Shown: positions 36,523-46,629, counted from the first letter of the stretch. The stretch: DNA of 64,000 nucleotides from Acetobacter sp. (GCA_017474285.1 JAFVHT010000001.1:1-64000); one strand, 5' to 3'. The notes: generated from the letters alone by a model not told the origin. Numbers and translations are program-made.

Positions 36523-37599
36523 TTAAGAGTATAAAATCTCTCGTAAGGTTGATAGTAGTAATAAACATTGTTTTTCTGTGCCAATGGTAATGCGTAACCA
36601 TGGGGAAGTACGAGGACCTATAAGATGTCTTACAATAATAGATCGTGTGCGTAAAAGAACAGCGAGCTTTGTAGCATCGTGAACGGGATGTTTGACGTAA
36701 ATAAAATTAGCTTCTGAGGGAAGTATAACAAAACCTAATTCTTTTAACCCAGAAATGAGGGTCATACGGTCTCTTACAATAAAAGAAATAGTGTTCGTAA
36801 ACCATTCTTTATCTTGAAGCGAAGCCAAGGCTCCTACTTGGGCGAGTCTATCTAAAGGATAAGAATTGAAACTATTTTTAACCCTTGTTAAGCCCTCAAT
36901 TAAATCAGGTTGACCAAAAGCAAATCCTACACGTAACCCTGCTAAAGCACGGGATTTAGAAAAGGTTTGTACAACCAATAAATTAGGGTATTCTTTTACA
37001 AGAGGAACAGCACTTTGCGCACCAAAATCAACATAGGCTTCGTCTACGATCACAACTCTGTTTTGATGGAGGGTTAATAAACGGCGGATATTATCTATAC
37101 TAAGCACTTTACCTGTAGGGGCGTTGGGGTTGGCAATAACAATACCGCCACAGGAGTTTGAACGCGGATCTATGGAGTAGTCATCAACAACAATCGTCAT
37201 ATCAGCGTCGAGAGGGACTAACCGATAAGGGATGGCGTAAAGAGTACAATAAACCTTATAAAAACTATAGGTAATATCTGGGAATAAGACATCTTCCCCA
37301 TGGGCTAACAGGGCTTGAAAAGCAAGAGCAAGAACTTCATCGGATCCATTGCCGACAAAAACAGAGTGTGCTGGTAAACCAACATGTTGACCAAGGGCTT
37401 CTCGTAAAGCGAAAGATTCTGGATCAGGGTACAAACGAAGTGTTTCGCCTGTTGCTTTACGGATAGCTTCTAGTGCTTTAGGAGATGGTCCATAAGGTGA
37501 TTCGTTTGTATTGAGCTTGATAAGATCTTTACACTTTGGCTGCTCGCCAGGGATATAAGGGGTGAGATTGTGAACAAGAGGACTCCAGAAACGGCTCAT
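36523..37599 (-). CDS. hisC: Histidinol-phosphate aminotransferase
   Basis: A PLP enzyme of fold type I, 358 residues. Landmarks: LNTNESPYGPSP, NGSDEVLALAFQA, ANPNAPTGKVLS, DEAYVDFG and the PLP lysine in FSKSRALAGLRVGFAFG, then the late arginine in PWLRITIGT. It catalyses the seventh step of histidine biosynthesis, and many family members also act on aromatic amino acids. It starts five bases after the ankyrin gene. Other his genes are not in the window. Confidence 0.94.
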   Translation of the reverse strand: MSRFWSPLVHNLTPYIPGEQPKCKDLIKLNTNESPYGPSPKALEAIRKATGETLRLYPDPESFALREALGQHVGLPAHSVFVGNGSDEVLALAFQALLAHGEDVLFPDITYSFYKVYCTLYAIPYRLVPLDADMTIVVDDYSIDPRSNSCGGIVIANPNAPTGKVLSIDNIRRLLTLHQNRVVIVDEAYVDFGAQSAVPLVKEYPNLLVVQTFSKSRALAGLRVGFAFGQPDLIEGLTRVKNSFNSYPLDRLAQVGALASLQDKEWFTNTISFIVRDRMTLISGLKELGFVILPSEANFIYVKHPVHDATKLAVLLRTRSIIVRHLIGPRTSPWLRITIGTEKQCLLLLSTLREILYS

Positions 37600-37603
37600 A
37601 ATA

Positions 37604-38109
37604 TTATTCTCTTTGGTTAGCTTGCATAATCTGTGCTAATGCGGTGTTACCACGTCTTAAGGCAAAATCTATAGCACTGAGTCCTTCATTATCTTGAAGT
37701 GTTGGGTTGGCTCCTGCATGAAGGAGTAAATGGACCATAGCTTCGCGTCCAAAGATAACGGCAAGCATGAGTGGAGTACGACCAGCATTATTAAAACTAT
37801 CAACACATGCACCCGCTTCAATCAGTATTTGTCCTAAAATGGGGAAATTCTTAAAAGCAACCCCAGCTAGAGCCGTCGCACCTTTCTCGTCTTTCAAATC
37901 AGGTTGTGCGCCATGAGCGAGTAAAATTTTTGTTGCGTCTTCATGTCCGTTGTATGTTGCTAAGATAAGGGGCGTGTATCCTTGTTTTGTGCGATGGTTA
38001 GGATCCATGCCTGCAGTAAGAAAACGACTTAATAAAGAAGTATTTCCTTTTCTGGCGGCATTAAAAAATAAATTTTCTACCTGTGTTTGGGTGAAATTTT
38101 GTGTTGTCA
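37604..38109 (-). CDS. Ankyrin-repeat protein
   Basis: Starting from the ATG at 38109 the product has about 168 residues; the frame is open from GTG 38191, giving 195. Four ankyrin units are visible: ENLFFNAARKGNTSLLSRFL, GYTPLILATYNGHEDATKILLAHGA (positions split for length), GATALAGVAFKNFPILGQILIEAGA, and GRTPLMLAVIFGREAMVHLLLHAGA followed by a half repeat. A cytoplasmic binding protein with no signal peptide. It lies directly before hisC on the same transcript. Partner unknown. Confidence 0.85.
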
Positions 38110-38191
38110 TGTTGTAGGCAATTGCTTGGATAATTCTATTTAGGTCTGTGTAAGAGAAGTTTTGCAAAAATCTGTATGATGATGACCTCAC

Positions 38192-38530
38192 AAAAATTTC
38201 TTTATTCCGCGTATATTGATACTTGTTAAAATACGCGAAATTTTACTATTTTACGTATATATCACAAACGTCTATTTTTCTATATAAATATATCACAAAC
38301 GTCTATTTTTCTATATAAAAACCATAAAACTTATAGATATTAGGGAGTGAAACTGGCTTAAGAGTCTTATAGTCTTACGAGGAAATAAAGCCTGTTATAT
38401 TTGTTTTTGTGAGAAAATGTAGAATATCAGAATATACGGTAATATTTTTTGAATTTTTATCATATATCTGTTTGTAAGATGAAAACTGAATCGACTATTG
38501 AATCGAACACCAAGGAGAGGGTAAGCCATA
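38192..38530. other. Intergenic region between ankyrin gene and transketolase
   Basis: AT-rich and divergently flanked, so it must hold two promoters. The only clear structure is the 31-base tandem repeat. No RNA gene was recognised. Confidence 0.6.
38257..38318. repeat. 31-base perfect tandem repeat
   Basis: Two copies of ATATATCACAAACGTC... (38257-38287 and 38288-38318), containing CACAAACGTC and TTTTTCTATATA. Located upstream of both flanking genes. Confidence 0.92.
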
Positions 38531-38584
38531 ATGCACGTTTCTAATGATTGCCATATTTCAGCCATGAATGGGGAGGATACGAAA

Positions 38585-40639
38585 ATGGATAGTCTTTGTA
38601 TCAATACCATTCGTACCTTGGTAATGGATGCCGTGCAAAAAGCAGGTTCTGGACATCCGGGGGCAGCTATGTCTATGGCGCCTGTTGCTTATACTCTTTG
38701 GCAAAAGGCTATGGTTTATGACCCAACCGATCCATTGTGGCCTAATCGTGATCGTTTTGTACTCTCCATAGGGCACGCCTCTATGTTACTATATGCTCTT
38801 ATTCATATTGCTGGGATAAAGGCTGTTTCTCATAAAACTGTAACAGACCAACCCGCTCTTACATTAGAGGATTTACGTCAATTTCGCCAGTTAGGCTCTC
38901 GCACGCCTGGTCATCCCGAATATGGGCATACAACAGGGGTTGAGACCACAACAGGACCGCTCGGGGCAGGGTGTGCAACCTCTATTGGTATGGCTGTGGC
39001 GCGAGATTGGCTTGCGACGCGTTATAATCGTCCTGATTATCCTCTCTTTGATCATACGGTCTATGTTTTATGCGGCGATGGCGACATGATGGAAGGGGTG
39101 ACAAGCGAAGCTGCATCCTTTGCCGGGCATCATCGTCTTGGTGGGTTGGTTTGGATTTACGATTCTAATAAAATTTCTATTGAAGGATCGACTGATCTTA
39201 CATTTACTGAGTCAGTGGCAGAACGATTTTATGCCTATGGCTGGCAAGTGTTGACCCTTGAAGACGCGAACGATACAGAAACATTTTCTACCTTGTTAAA
39301 GCAAGCAAAGGCAGAAAAAACGCGTCCAACTTTGATTATTGTTTCTTCGGTGATTGCATGGGGTTCTCCTCGTAAAGCGGGGAAAGCTTCTGCCCATGGT
39401 GAACCATTAGGTGAGGAAGAAATTCGTGCAACGAAACAAGAGCTTGGTTGGCCTGTAGAAAGCCATTTTCTTGTGCCTGATGGTGTATTGCCGCATATGC
39501 AAGCAGGTATGGGCGCGCGAGGTCATGCAGCTTGTAAGGTATGGAAAGCTCTTCTAGAGCGTTATAAGGCACAGTATCCTCATGAAGCAGAAGAGCTTTC
39601 AGCTATTTTTAACGGTACTCTTCCAAAAGGGTGGGATGCTGATATCCCAGTCTTTTCTCCACATAAAACGGGCGAAGCATCGCGGTCTAGTTCAGGTACT
39701 GTGCTTAATGCTATAGCCAATCATTTACCATGGTTGTTAGGTGGGTCTGCTGACCTTGCTCCTTCGACAAAAACATGGCTTAAAGGGCAAGACTCTTTTA
39801 AAGCAACGCACTCTCAAGAAGCCTATGTTAAAGAGGCGCATGTTTCATGGCGTAATATTCACTTTGGTGTACGTGAACACGCTATGGGGGCTATTGCCAA
39901 CGGTATGGCGCTGTATGGGTTGCGTCCCTATGTGGGCGGGTTTCTGATTTTTTCAGACTACATGAAAGCTTCTATTCGTTTATCAGCCCTGATGACTCTC
40001 CCTGTGGTCTATATTTTTACGCATGATTCTATTGGTGTGGGGGAAGATGGACCAACGCACCAGCCTATAGAACAGCTTGTACAACTTCGTGCAATACCAA
40101 GACTTATAACGTTGCGTCCTGCTGACGCTAACGAAGTGGTAGAGGCTTGGCGTATGCTTATAACGCATAAAAACGGCCCCGTAGCCTTGGTGTTAAGCCG
40201 CCAAAATTTACCTGTGCTTGATCGAACTCACTATGCTTCAGCATCAGGGTTAGCGCAAGGGGGGTATGTGTTAGCGAGTAGTACGGAATGTCCTCGTGTT
40301 ATTCTCATTGCGTCGGGGAGTGAGGTTCACTTAGCTGTGAGTGTTTATGAATCTCTTATAGCAGAAGGTATACCCGCTCGTGTTGTGTCTATGCCAAGTT
40401 GGGAATTGTTTGAAGCACAATCTGTAGAGTATCGTAACGCGGTGTTGCCGCCTTCTGTTTCTGGGCGTGTTGTTGTGGAAGCTGCCTCGGCACTTGGTTG
40501 GGAGCGTTATGCGGGTTTACAAGGGGAAATTATCGCCCTTCGAGAGTTTGGCGCTTCTGCACCGGGTGACCAACTTTTTCAACACTTTGGATTAACGCAT
40601 GAAGTGGTTCTTGCTGCTGCACGTCGGCAAGTGGGGTAA
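38585..40639 (+). CDS. tkt: Transketolase
   Basis: A TPP enzyme moving two-carbon units in the pentose phosphate pathway. From ATG 38585 it gives 684 residues beginning MDSLCINTIRTLVMDAVQKAG, the normal family start, with GGGGAGG eight bases upstream. A second ATG at 38531 with AAGGAG 13 bases upstream adds 18 residues. TPP binding is seen in GDGDMMEG with downstream asparagine; GHPGAAMSMAP and the IFTHDSIGVGEDGPTHQP loop are typical. It heads the tkt, tal-pgi, rpiA group on the plus strand. Confidence 0.96.
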   Translation: MDSLCINTIRTLVMDAVQKAGSGHPGAAMSMAPVAYTLWQKAMVYDPTDPLWPNRDRFVLSIGHASMLLYALIHIAGIKAVSHKTVTDQPALTLEDLRQFRQLGSRTPGHPEYGHTTGVETTTGPLGAGCATSIGMAVARDWLATRYNRPDYPLFDHTVYVLCGDGDMMEGVTSEAASFAGHHRLGGLVWIYDSNKISIEGSTDLTFTESVAERFYAYGWQVLTLEDANDTETFSTLLKQAKAEKTRPTLIIVSSVIAWGSPRKAGKASAHGEPLGEEEIRATKQELGWPVESHFLVPDGVLPHMQAGMGARGHAACKVWKALLERYKAQYPHEAEELSAIFNGTLPKGWDADIPVFSPHKTGEASRSSSGTVLNAIANHLPWLLGGSADLAPSTKTWLKGQDSFKATHSQEAYVKEAHVSWRNIHFGVREHAMGAIANGMALYGLRPYVGGFLIFSDYMKASIRLSALMTLPVVYIFTHDSIGVGEDGPTHQPIEQLVQLRAIPRLITLRPADANEVVEAWRMLITHKNGPVALVLSRQNLPVLDRTHYASASGLAQGGYVLASSTECPRVILIASGSEVHLAVSVYESLIAEGIPARVVSMPSWELFEAQSVEYRNAVLPPSVSGRVVVEAASALGWERYAGLQGEIIALREFGASAPGDQLFQHFGLTHEVVLAAARRQVG

Positions 40640-40698
40640 TGGCTTGTAGGTTTTAATAGTTTGATTGCATGGCCTGTAATTTTTAGGATTGAAGACGT

Positions 40699-43542
40699 AT
40701 GACAAATTCCTTTTCTCCTCTCCAGAAGCTGACACAAATACACCAATCACCGTGGTTAGATTTTATTAGTCGTTCTTTTATGGAAGAGGGCTCTCTTACT
40801 GCGCTTGTGCAAGCGGGAGATATCTGTGGTGTTACGTCTAACCCTGCTATTTTCCAAAAAGCGATGGGGGAAGGTACAGCCTATGATGCGCAAATACGCG
40901 ATATTTTGGCGCATAAGACACTCTCTCCCGGGATGTTATATGAGCGTTTAGCGATTACCGACATTCAAACAGCGGCTAAAACATTAGTCCCTGTATATGA
41001 GCAGACAAGGGGGAAAGATGGTTTTGTGAGTTTGGAAGTCTCTCCCTATCTTGCTCATGATACAGAGGGCACTGTGCAAGAAGCTGCGCGTTTATGGGCA
41101 GATGTTGATGCTCCAAATTTAATGGTAAAAATTCCTGCAACGCCAGAGGGTATTTCTGCTATTCGACAGAGTATTGCGGCCGGTATCAATGTTAATGTAA
41201 CGCTTATTTTTTCATGTGCTGTTTATCGTGATGTTGTAGAGGCGTGGCTTGCTGGATTGGAAGAACTGCATGCGAAGGGGAAAGACCTTTCCCGTGTGGC
41301 TTCTGTAGCTTCTTTTTTTATTAGTCGTATTGATGCACGTATGGATAGCCTCATTGACCAACGTGTCAAAGCAGGGGATAGACAAGCAGAAGCTCTAGCT
41401 GCTTTGCGTGGGAAAATTGCTATTGCAAACGCGAAACAAGCCTACGCTTATTGGCAGGAAATGATGCAAAGCCCGCGTTGGAAACGTTTAGAAGCTGCGG
41501 GTGCCCAAACCCAACGCTTATTGTGGGCTTCTACAGGGACCAAAGACAAGGCTTATAGTGATGTGCTCTATGTTGATAGCCTAATTGGTCCTCAAACAGT
41601 CAACACTTTACCTCCTGCAACGATGGAGGCTTTTCGTGACCATGGTTGTGTGCGTGAAACCTTAACAGAAGGATTAGAAAACGCGCGCCATATTTTGAAT
41701 GAAACTGAACGGCTTGGGTTAGATCTTGATGGCGTTACTGATGCTTTATTAGATGAGGGTGTGCGATTATTTGAAGAAGCTTTTGATATGTTGCTGGCTT
41801 CTGTTGCGACTAAACAAATTGCCTTAATGGGAAAACACTTAACACATTTAGAAACAAGTCTTCCGTCAGAATTTTCTTCGGCTGTTGTGCAAGAACAAGA
41901 AAAATGGCGTTGTGAGGGAACGATACGCCGTTTATGGAGAAAAGATACCTCACTTTGGACAGGAAGCGAAGAGGCTGACTGGCTTAATTGGTTAACGATA
42001 ATTGATGATCGTTTAGCGCATTTATCAGAATTAGAAGATTTTCAGGGAGAAGTGCGTGCGCGGCATTTTTCAGATATTCTATTGATGGGAATGGGGGGGA
42101 GTAGTCTCGGTCCTGAAGTCTTGGCGATGACTTTTGGGAAACACGAGGGGTTTGGACATTTTCATGTTCTTGATAGTACAGATCCTCAACAAGTGGCATC
42201 TATAGAAAAGAAGCTTGATATTGCGCATACTTTGTTTATTGTTTCCTCTAAATCTGGTACAACGCTTGAAGTCAAAAACATGTTTGCCTATTTTTACGAT
42301 ACCGCAAAGCGTATATTAGGAACACAGACAAGCCAGCATTTTATAGCAATTACAGATCCTGACACGCCTTTAGAAACATTAGCCCGTAAAGAAAATTTCT
42401 GGAAAATCTTCTACGGGGATAAGAAAATTGGGGGGCGGTATTCTGTCCTTTCTCGTTTCGGTCTTGTGCCGGCAGCAGCTATGGGAATTTCGTTACTTCC
42501 TTTTGTTACTGAGGCTTCGCGCGCTGTATGTTTGTGTGATGCGAGTGTACCTCCTGTTACCAATCGTGGTGTGTACCTTGGTTTATTGTTAGGGCTTGCG
42601 GGACGGCTTGGACGAGATAAATTAACAATTGTTGCAACACCAAGAATAAAAAGTTTTGGTGCATGGCTAGAACAGCTTATTGCAGAATCAACAGGTAAAA
42701 ACGGTAAGGGAATTATTCCCATCGATGACGAATCTCTTGGTGGTATAGAGCATTATGGTCAGGATCGTTTATTTTTATATTTACGTTTAGGGAGTGACTA
42801 TTGTCATAAGCAAGAGCACACAATCTCTCTTTTGCGTGAGGCAGGGTATCCTGTTATAACAGTAACGCTTCATAGCAGCGAACAATTAGCGCAAGAATTC
42901 TTTTATTGGGAGATGGCAACAGCGGTTTCTGGCATTTTGTTAGGGATTAACCCATTTGATCAACCCGATGTAGAACTCAATAAAATAGAAACTCGTAATT
43001 TAATTGAAACCTATGAAAAGACAGGTACTCTTCCAACGGAAACTCCTTTTGCTCGTTTAGGTGAACTTTCTTTTTTTGTTGATTCAAAAAGGGCAGGTTA
43101 CCATCAGGGGGAAGAGGCTATAGATCTTCTTAAAGCACATTTTTGTTGTATAAAACCCTCTGGCTATGTGGCATTACTGATGTATTTGCCTTATGATCAT
43201 GGAACGCGTCTTTGGGCAGATCAACTGCGTTCATATTTACGTGATACTCTTAATGTGGCTGTTGCGGTTGAATTTGGACCTCGTTTTTTGCATTCTACAG
43301 GTCAGCTATATAAAGCAGGCCCTAATACGGGTGTTTTCTTACAAATCACAGCAGATGCTGCGCATGATTTGTCTGTTCCTGGTACAAAATTAACCTTTGG
43401 TGTTATTGAGAATACCCAAGCCCGTGGAGATTTTAATGTTATGACAATGCGAGGAAGACGTATTATGCGCGTGCATGTGCACGGAGACCTCAAAGAGGGT
43501 CTGACAAAACTAGCAAAAGCCTTAAAATCGGCTTTATTATAA
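40699..43542 (+). CDS. tal-pgi: Bifunctional transaldolase / glucose-6-phosphate isomerase
   Basis: One 947-residue chain joins two sugar-phosphate enzymes. Residues about 1-370 are transaldolase: GVTSNPAIFQKAM, LMVKIPATPEG with the Schiff-base lysine, and GTKDKAYSDVLYVD. Residues about 385-947 are phosphoglucose isomerase: LMGMGGSSLGPEVLA, SSKSGTTLEVKN, and AESTGKNGKG, with a late KAGPNTGVFLQ. Such fusions are known in Acetobacteraceae and some other bacteria. It follows tkt by 60 bases and precedes rpiA by about ten. Both active sites look complete. Confidence 0.95.
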   Translation: MTNSFSPLQKLTQIHQSPWLDFISRSFMEEGSLTALVQAGDICGVTSNPAIFQKAMGEGTAYDAQIRDILAHKTLSPGMLYERLAITDIQTAAKTLVPVYEQTRGKDGFVSLEVSPYLAHDTEGTVQEAARLWADVDAPNLMVKIPATPEGISAIRQSIAAGINVNVTLIFSCAVYRDVVEAWLAGLEELHAKGKDLSRVASVASFFISRIDARMDSLIDQRVKAGDRQAEALAALRGKIAIANAKQAYAYWQEMMQSPRWKRLEAAGAQTQRLLWASTGTKDKAYSDVLYVDSLIGPQTVNTLPPATMEAFRDHGCVRETLTEGLENARHILNETERLGLDLDGVTDALLDEGVRLFEEAFDMLLASVATKQIALMGKHLTHLETSLPSEFSSAVVQEQEKWRCEGTIRRLWRKDTSLWTGSEEADWLNWLTIIDDRLAHLSELEDFQGEVRARHFSDILLMGMGGSSLGPEVLAMTFGKHEGFGHFHVLDSTDPQQVASIEKKLDIAHTLFIVSSKSGTTLEVKNMFAYFYDTAKRILGTQTSQHFIAITDPDTPLETLARKENFWKIFYGDKKIGGRYSVLSRFGLVPAAAMGISLLPFVTEASRAVCLCDASVPPVTNRGVYLGLLLGLAGRLGRDKLTIVATPRIKSFGAWLEQLIAESTGKNGKGIIPIDDESLGGIEHYGQDRLFLYLRLGSDYCHKQEHTISLLREAGYPVITVTLHSSEQLAQEFFYWEMATAVSGILLGINPFDQPDVELNKIETRNLIETYEKTGTLPTETPFARLGELSFFVDSKRAGYHQGEEAIDLLKAHFCCIKPSGYVALLMYLPYDHGTRLWADQLRSYLRDTLNVAVAVEFGPRFLHSTGQLYKAGPNTGVFLQITADAAHDLSVPGTKLTFGVIENTQARGDFNVMTMRGRRIMRVHVHGDLKEGLTKLAKALKSALL

Positions 43543-43554
43543 GGGGATAGATTG

Positions 43555-44262
43555 ATGAGTGGTGATTTATCTTCTGCTGATGTTTATAAGAAACAGGCTG
43601 CTATTCAAGCTGTCTCCTATGTACATGATGGTATGGTGGTAGGTTTGGGTACAGGGTCTACAGCACGTTTTGTTGTTGCAGAATTAGGGCGCCGTGTGCG
43701 CGAGGAAGGCTTAAATATTCAGGCAATTCCTACATCTATGTCGACCAAAAAACAAGCCTGTGAAGAAGGGATTCCTCTTATAACTTTTGCTGATCAATCG
43801 GTGTTAGATATCGTTATTGATGGAGCTGATGAAATAGAACTAAAAACGTTAAACCTCATTAAAGGTATGGGGGGCGCGCTTTTGTTGGAAAAAATTGTAG
43901 CGTCCACGGCGCGGCAATTTGTTATAGTCGCTGATACAAGTAAATACGTTGAACATTTAGGTATGCGCTGCCCATTACCTGTTGAAGTTGTTACTTTTGG
44001 ATGGGAGAGTACTGCTCGTAAATTATCGGCATTAGGGGCGCAGGTGACGCCGCGTCGCTCTCATGATGGCAGTTTTTTTCTGACAGACGAAAATCATTTT
44101 ATTATGGATTGTATTTTTTCACCTATGACAGCGCCTTATACATTAGCAGATGATATTTTAAGCATTGTAGGCGTTGTTGAACACGGTTTATTTCTACATA
44201 TGGCAACGACTGCTATTGTGGGTGGAGAAGATGGTGTACATGTTCTTAAACCATCATTATAA
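43555..44262 (+). CDS. rpiA: Ribose-5-phosphate isomerase A
   Basis: RpiA interconverts ribose 5-phosphate and ribulose 5-phosphate. Start ATG 43555 follows AAGGGGAT. The 235-residue protein has the phosphate loop VVGLGTGSTARFVV, the acidic active site VIDGADEIE, KGMGGALLLEKIVA and LPVEVVTFGW. Complete. It closes the pentose phosphate group. Confidence 0.95.
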   Translation: MSGDLSSADVYKKQAAIQAVSYVHDGMVVGLGTGSTARFVVAELGRRVREEGLNIQAIPTSMSTKKQACEEGIPLITFADQSVLDIVIDGADEIELKTLNLIKGMGGALLLEKIVASTARQFVIVADTSKYVEHLGMRCPLPVEVVTFGWESTARKLSALGAQVTPRRSHDGSFFLTDENHFIMDCIFSPMTAPYTLADDILSIVGVVEHGLFLHMATTAIVGGEDGVHVLKPSL

Positions 44263-44619
44263 AATTGCAATATGTTAGTACTGCTTGGTTAGTTAAATAT
44301 AGGGTAGAGTCTGAAATTCTAAGTGTTTTAATTTCTAACTTTGATATTTAAATTTTGCAGTTTTTGTAATTTTAAGTACCTATAGTAAAACGCAATACTT
44401 AGATTAGTGATTTTTTCTAAACTTCTAACATATATAGAAGATTCTAAGAATTTGGTTTTAATAGAGAGCAACGAAAAAGTAAATAACCCCTACAAGATAC
44501 CTAAAGAGTCATTGCTTTTAAACGGCTTTATAACTCTTTAGATAGTGTCGTACTACAAAACACAGAAAAATAGGCGGTAAGATACCATTTCAACCCTGCA
44601 AGTAGCAAATCACCTAAAA
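44263..44619. other. Intergenic region between rpiA and a TPR gene
   Basis: AT-rich, between two convergent genes. I saw no gene or RNA. A loose inverted repeat TAAAGAGT...ACTCTTTA near 44500-44540 could be a weak terminator but has a long loop. Confidence 0.45.
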
Positions 44620-45741
44620 CTATTTTACAAACAAAGAGCGTCTTCTTGTCATAGAAAAACCACCAACGAGTAAACGCCTTTTGCAAGTCTGTGCTTTAGT
44701 TACTTGTTCTTGTAGTAAAGCATTGTCTTTTTGCCCAAATCTTTTAATGATCTTTTCGTAAACGTCAGAAGCCTCGTCTTTACAGTTCTTTAAGGAAAGA
44801 ATTTCTCCTTTTTCGAGGAGAGCTTGCGCCACTCGTAATTGAAGTGAGGGGTTTTCTGTATTGCCAAATTTAGAAAATATCTCTTCATAGATAGAAATAG
44901 CCCTCTCATAACGAAAAAGTTTGGCAAAGTAAGTGCCTTTTTCGAGGAGAGCTTGCGCTACTTGTTCTTGTAATAGAGGATCTTCTGTTGTACCGAACCT
45001 ATGAATAACATCTTCATAGATAGCGAGGGCTTTTTCTTTATACCCGCGTTTAGTAAGAGAGGTTGCTTTTTCAATCAGAGTTATAGCAATACGTGTTTGT
45101 GTTATAGCTATCTGTTCTTGTAGTGGAAGATCTTTCACTGTGCTGAATTTGTTAATAACGTTTTCGTAAACAGTAAGAGCCTCTTCTTGATGACCTTTAC
45201 TTCTGAGAATATCTCCTTTTGCAATGAGTGCCCTAGCGACTTGTTCGCAAAGGAATAGATTTTCTGTATCTTCGCACTCGTGAATAACGTCTTCATAAAC
45301 GGAAAGGGCTTCTTCTTCATGCCCATTTTCAACGAGGTTAGATCCCTTTTGTATAAGGATTGTAGCAATTTGTATACGTGCTTGAGTTACTTTCTCACGG
45401 ACAGACGGCGTCTCTATTGTATCAAATTGAGAAACAATTTTCCTATAAACAGCAAGAGCTTCTTCCTGGTGACCATTGTCTCTTAAAATGTTCCCTTCTT
45501 CAGTGAGTGCTGTTACAACACGTTCACGAAGAGTGAAAGCCTCTGATTTATCAAACTTATGGACAACCTGATTATATGTTTCAAGAGCTTCTTTCTTGTG
45601 ACCTAGATCGGTAAGAGTTCTTGCTTTATCTATAAGTGTTGTAGCAAGTTGATCACGAAGAAGCGAATCTCCAGGTTTTGCTTTTTCTGTTTGGTATTCG
45701 TCAGACACAGAATTGGCCACGATTTTTAAGAGAATGCTCAT
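44620..45741 (-). CDS. TPR-repeat protein
   Basis: A 373-residue cytoplasmic-looking protein made almost wholly of TPR-type helix pairs. Units share the pattern KGxxLxxxGHxEEALxVYExVI, for example ILRSKGHQEEALTVYENVI and LRDNGHQEEALAVYRKIV; seven or eight are visible, 42-50 residues each, with QLATTLIDKA, EQVARALIAKG and EQVAQALLEKG as linkers. The last 20 residues are basic (KRRLLVGGFSMTRRRS). No signal peptide. Related in style to the proteins at 45962 and 16380. Partner unknown. Confidence 0.8.
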   Translation of the reverse strand: MSILLKIVANSVSDEYQTEKAKPGDSLLRDQLATTLIDKARTLTDLGHKKEALETYNQVVHKFDKSEAFTLRERVVTALTEEGNILRDNGHQEEALAVYRKIVSQFDTIETPSVREKVTQARIQIATILIQKGSNLVENGHEEEALSVYEDVIHECEDTENLFLCEQVARALIAKGDILRSKGHQEEALTVYENVINKFSTVKDLPLQEQIAITQTRIAITLIEKATSLTKRGYKEKALAIYEDVIHRFGTTEDPLLQEQVAQALLEKGTYFAKLFRYERAISIYEEIFSKFGNTENPSLQLRVAQALLEKGEILSLKNCKDEASDVYEKIIKRFGQKDNALLQEQVTKAQTCKRRLLVGGFSMTRRRSLFVK

Positions 45742-45961
45742 GTTACGTCCAATCGTAGAAAGAAAACCTTTAGTAAGGAGAGTAGCCCGATTCGATTTGT
45801 AAAGTATAGATAAAAATGAAAGGGCTTGTATTATTTTTGAAAAATAAATAATTTTAATGAGTTTTTATGACTAAAAATTATCACTCACTTTATATCTTTA
45901 TAATTTTTTATGAATAAAGTGGAACACAAAATGTGAGAACGATCCGCTATTGTTGATATAG

Positions 45962-46468
45962 CTACGGCCAAGGTGAGTGGAAAGCACTTCTTTGCTGAAG
46001 TAAGTGAGAAAGGCAAATATCTCTGTTAGCTCTAGCTCTAGAAACCCATTTACGGAGCGATGGGTTACCGCTAAACCTGAGGATAACATCGTCATAAGCA
46101 GAAATGGCTTGTTCAATATGGCCAAGATTTACAAGGGTTACGCCTTTATTGTAAAGGATTTTGGCAGTCCCTTGACGGGCTGACTCAACGATTCCACTAT
46201 AAAAAGGATCACTGCCAAAAGTATTGATGATTTTGTCATACGCTGCGAGAGCTTCTTTATCGCGGCCAAGTTTAGCAAGAAAGTTTCCTTTTTTAAGAAG
46301 ATTTTGAGCCGTAGGATTTTTATCTTCAAATTTGGTAACCATCGTGTTGTACGTCGTAGACAACGTAGACAATGTATCAGCAAAGGCGTTGTGGTTTTCA
46401 TAATTTAGGGAGAAACCGAGAGCCCACACCATACCTAATAAAAATCTCTTTTTTGTTTGATTTCTCAT
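45962..46468 (-). CDS. Small exported TPR-repeat protein
   Basis: A 168-residue product with a signal peptide (RFLLGMVWALGFSLNY up to NAFA), then two TPR units: AQNLLKKGNFLAKLGRDKEALAAYDKII and LYNKGVTLVNLGHIEQAISAYDDVI (split for length). The helix pairs resemble those of the gene at 44620, which lies about 220 bases downstream on the same strand. It would act in the periplasm. Probably a divergent, shortened paralogue of that neighbour. Confidence 0.72.
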   Translation of the reverse strand: MRNQTKKRFLLGMVWALGFSLNYENHNAFADTLSTLSTTYNTMVTKFEDKNPTAQNLLKKGNFLAKLGRDKEALAAYDKIINTFGSDPFYSGIVESARQGTAKILYNKGVTLVNLGHIEQAISAYDDVILRFSGNPSLRKWVSRARANRDICLSHLLQQRSAFHSPWP

Positions 46469-46629
46469 AACGCTTTCTTTCTATGATGACTGAGGTTCTA
46501 TTCTATCAGTTTAACAGAATTTGCCTAACTAAAAACATAGCGTGATTTGTCATGCTAACGTGTATTGTTTAGGTATTAAACCAGCGTGGCTTTTTATAGG
46601 TATACAAAATAGAATTATAAAAAACAAAA

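Noticed and set aside
45898-46125. Minus-strand 75-codon frame overlapping the small TPR gene
   Set aside because: A shifted reading of the TPR gene end, with no independent support.
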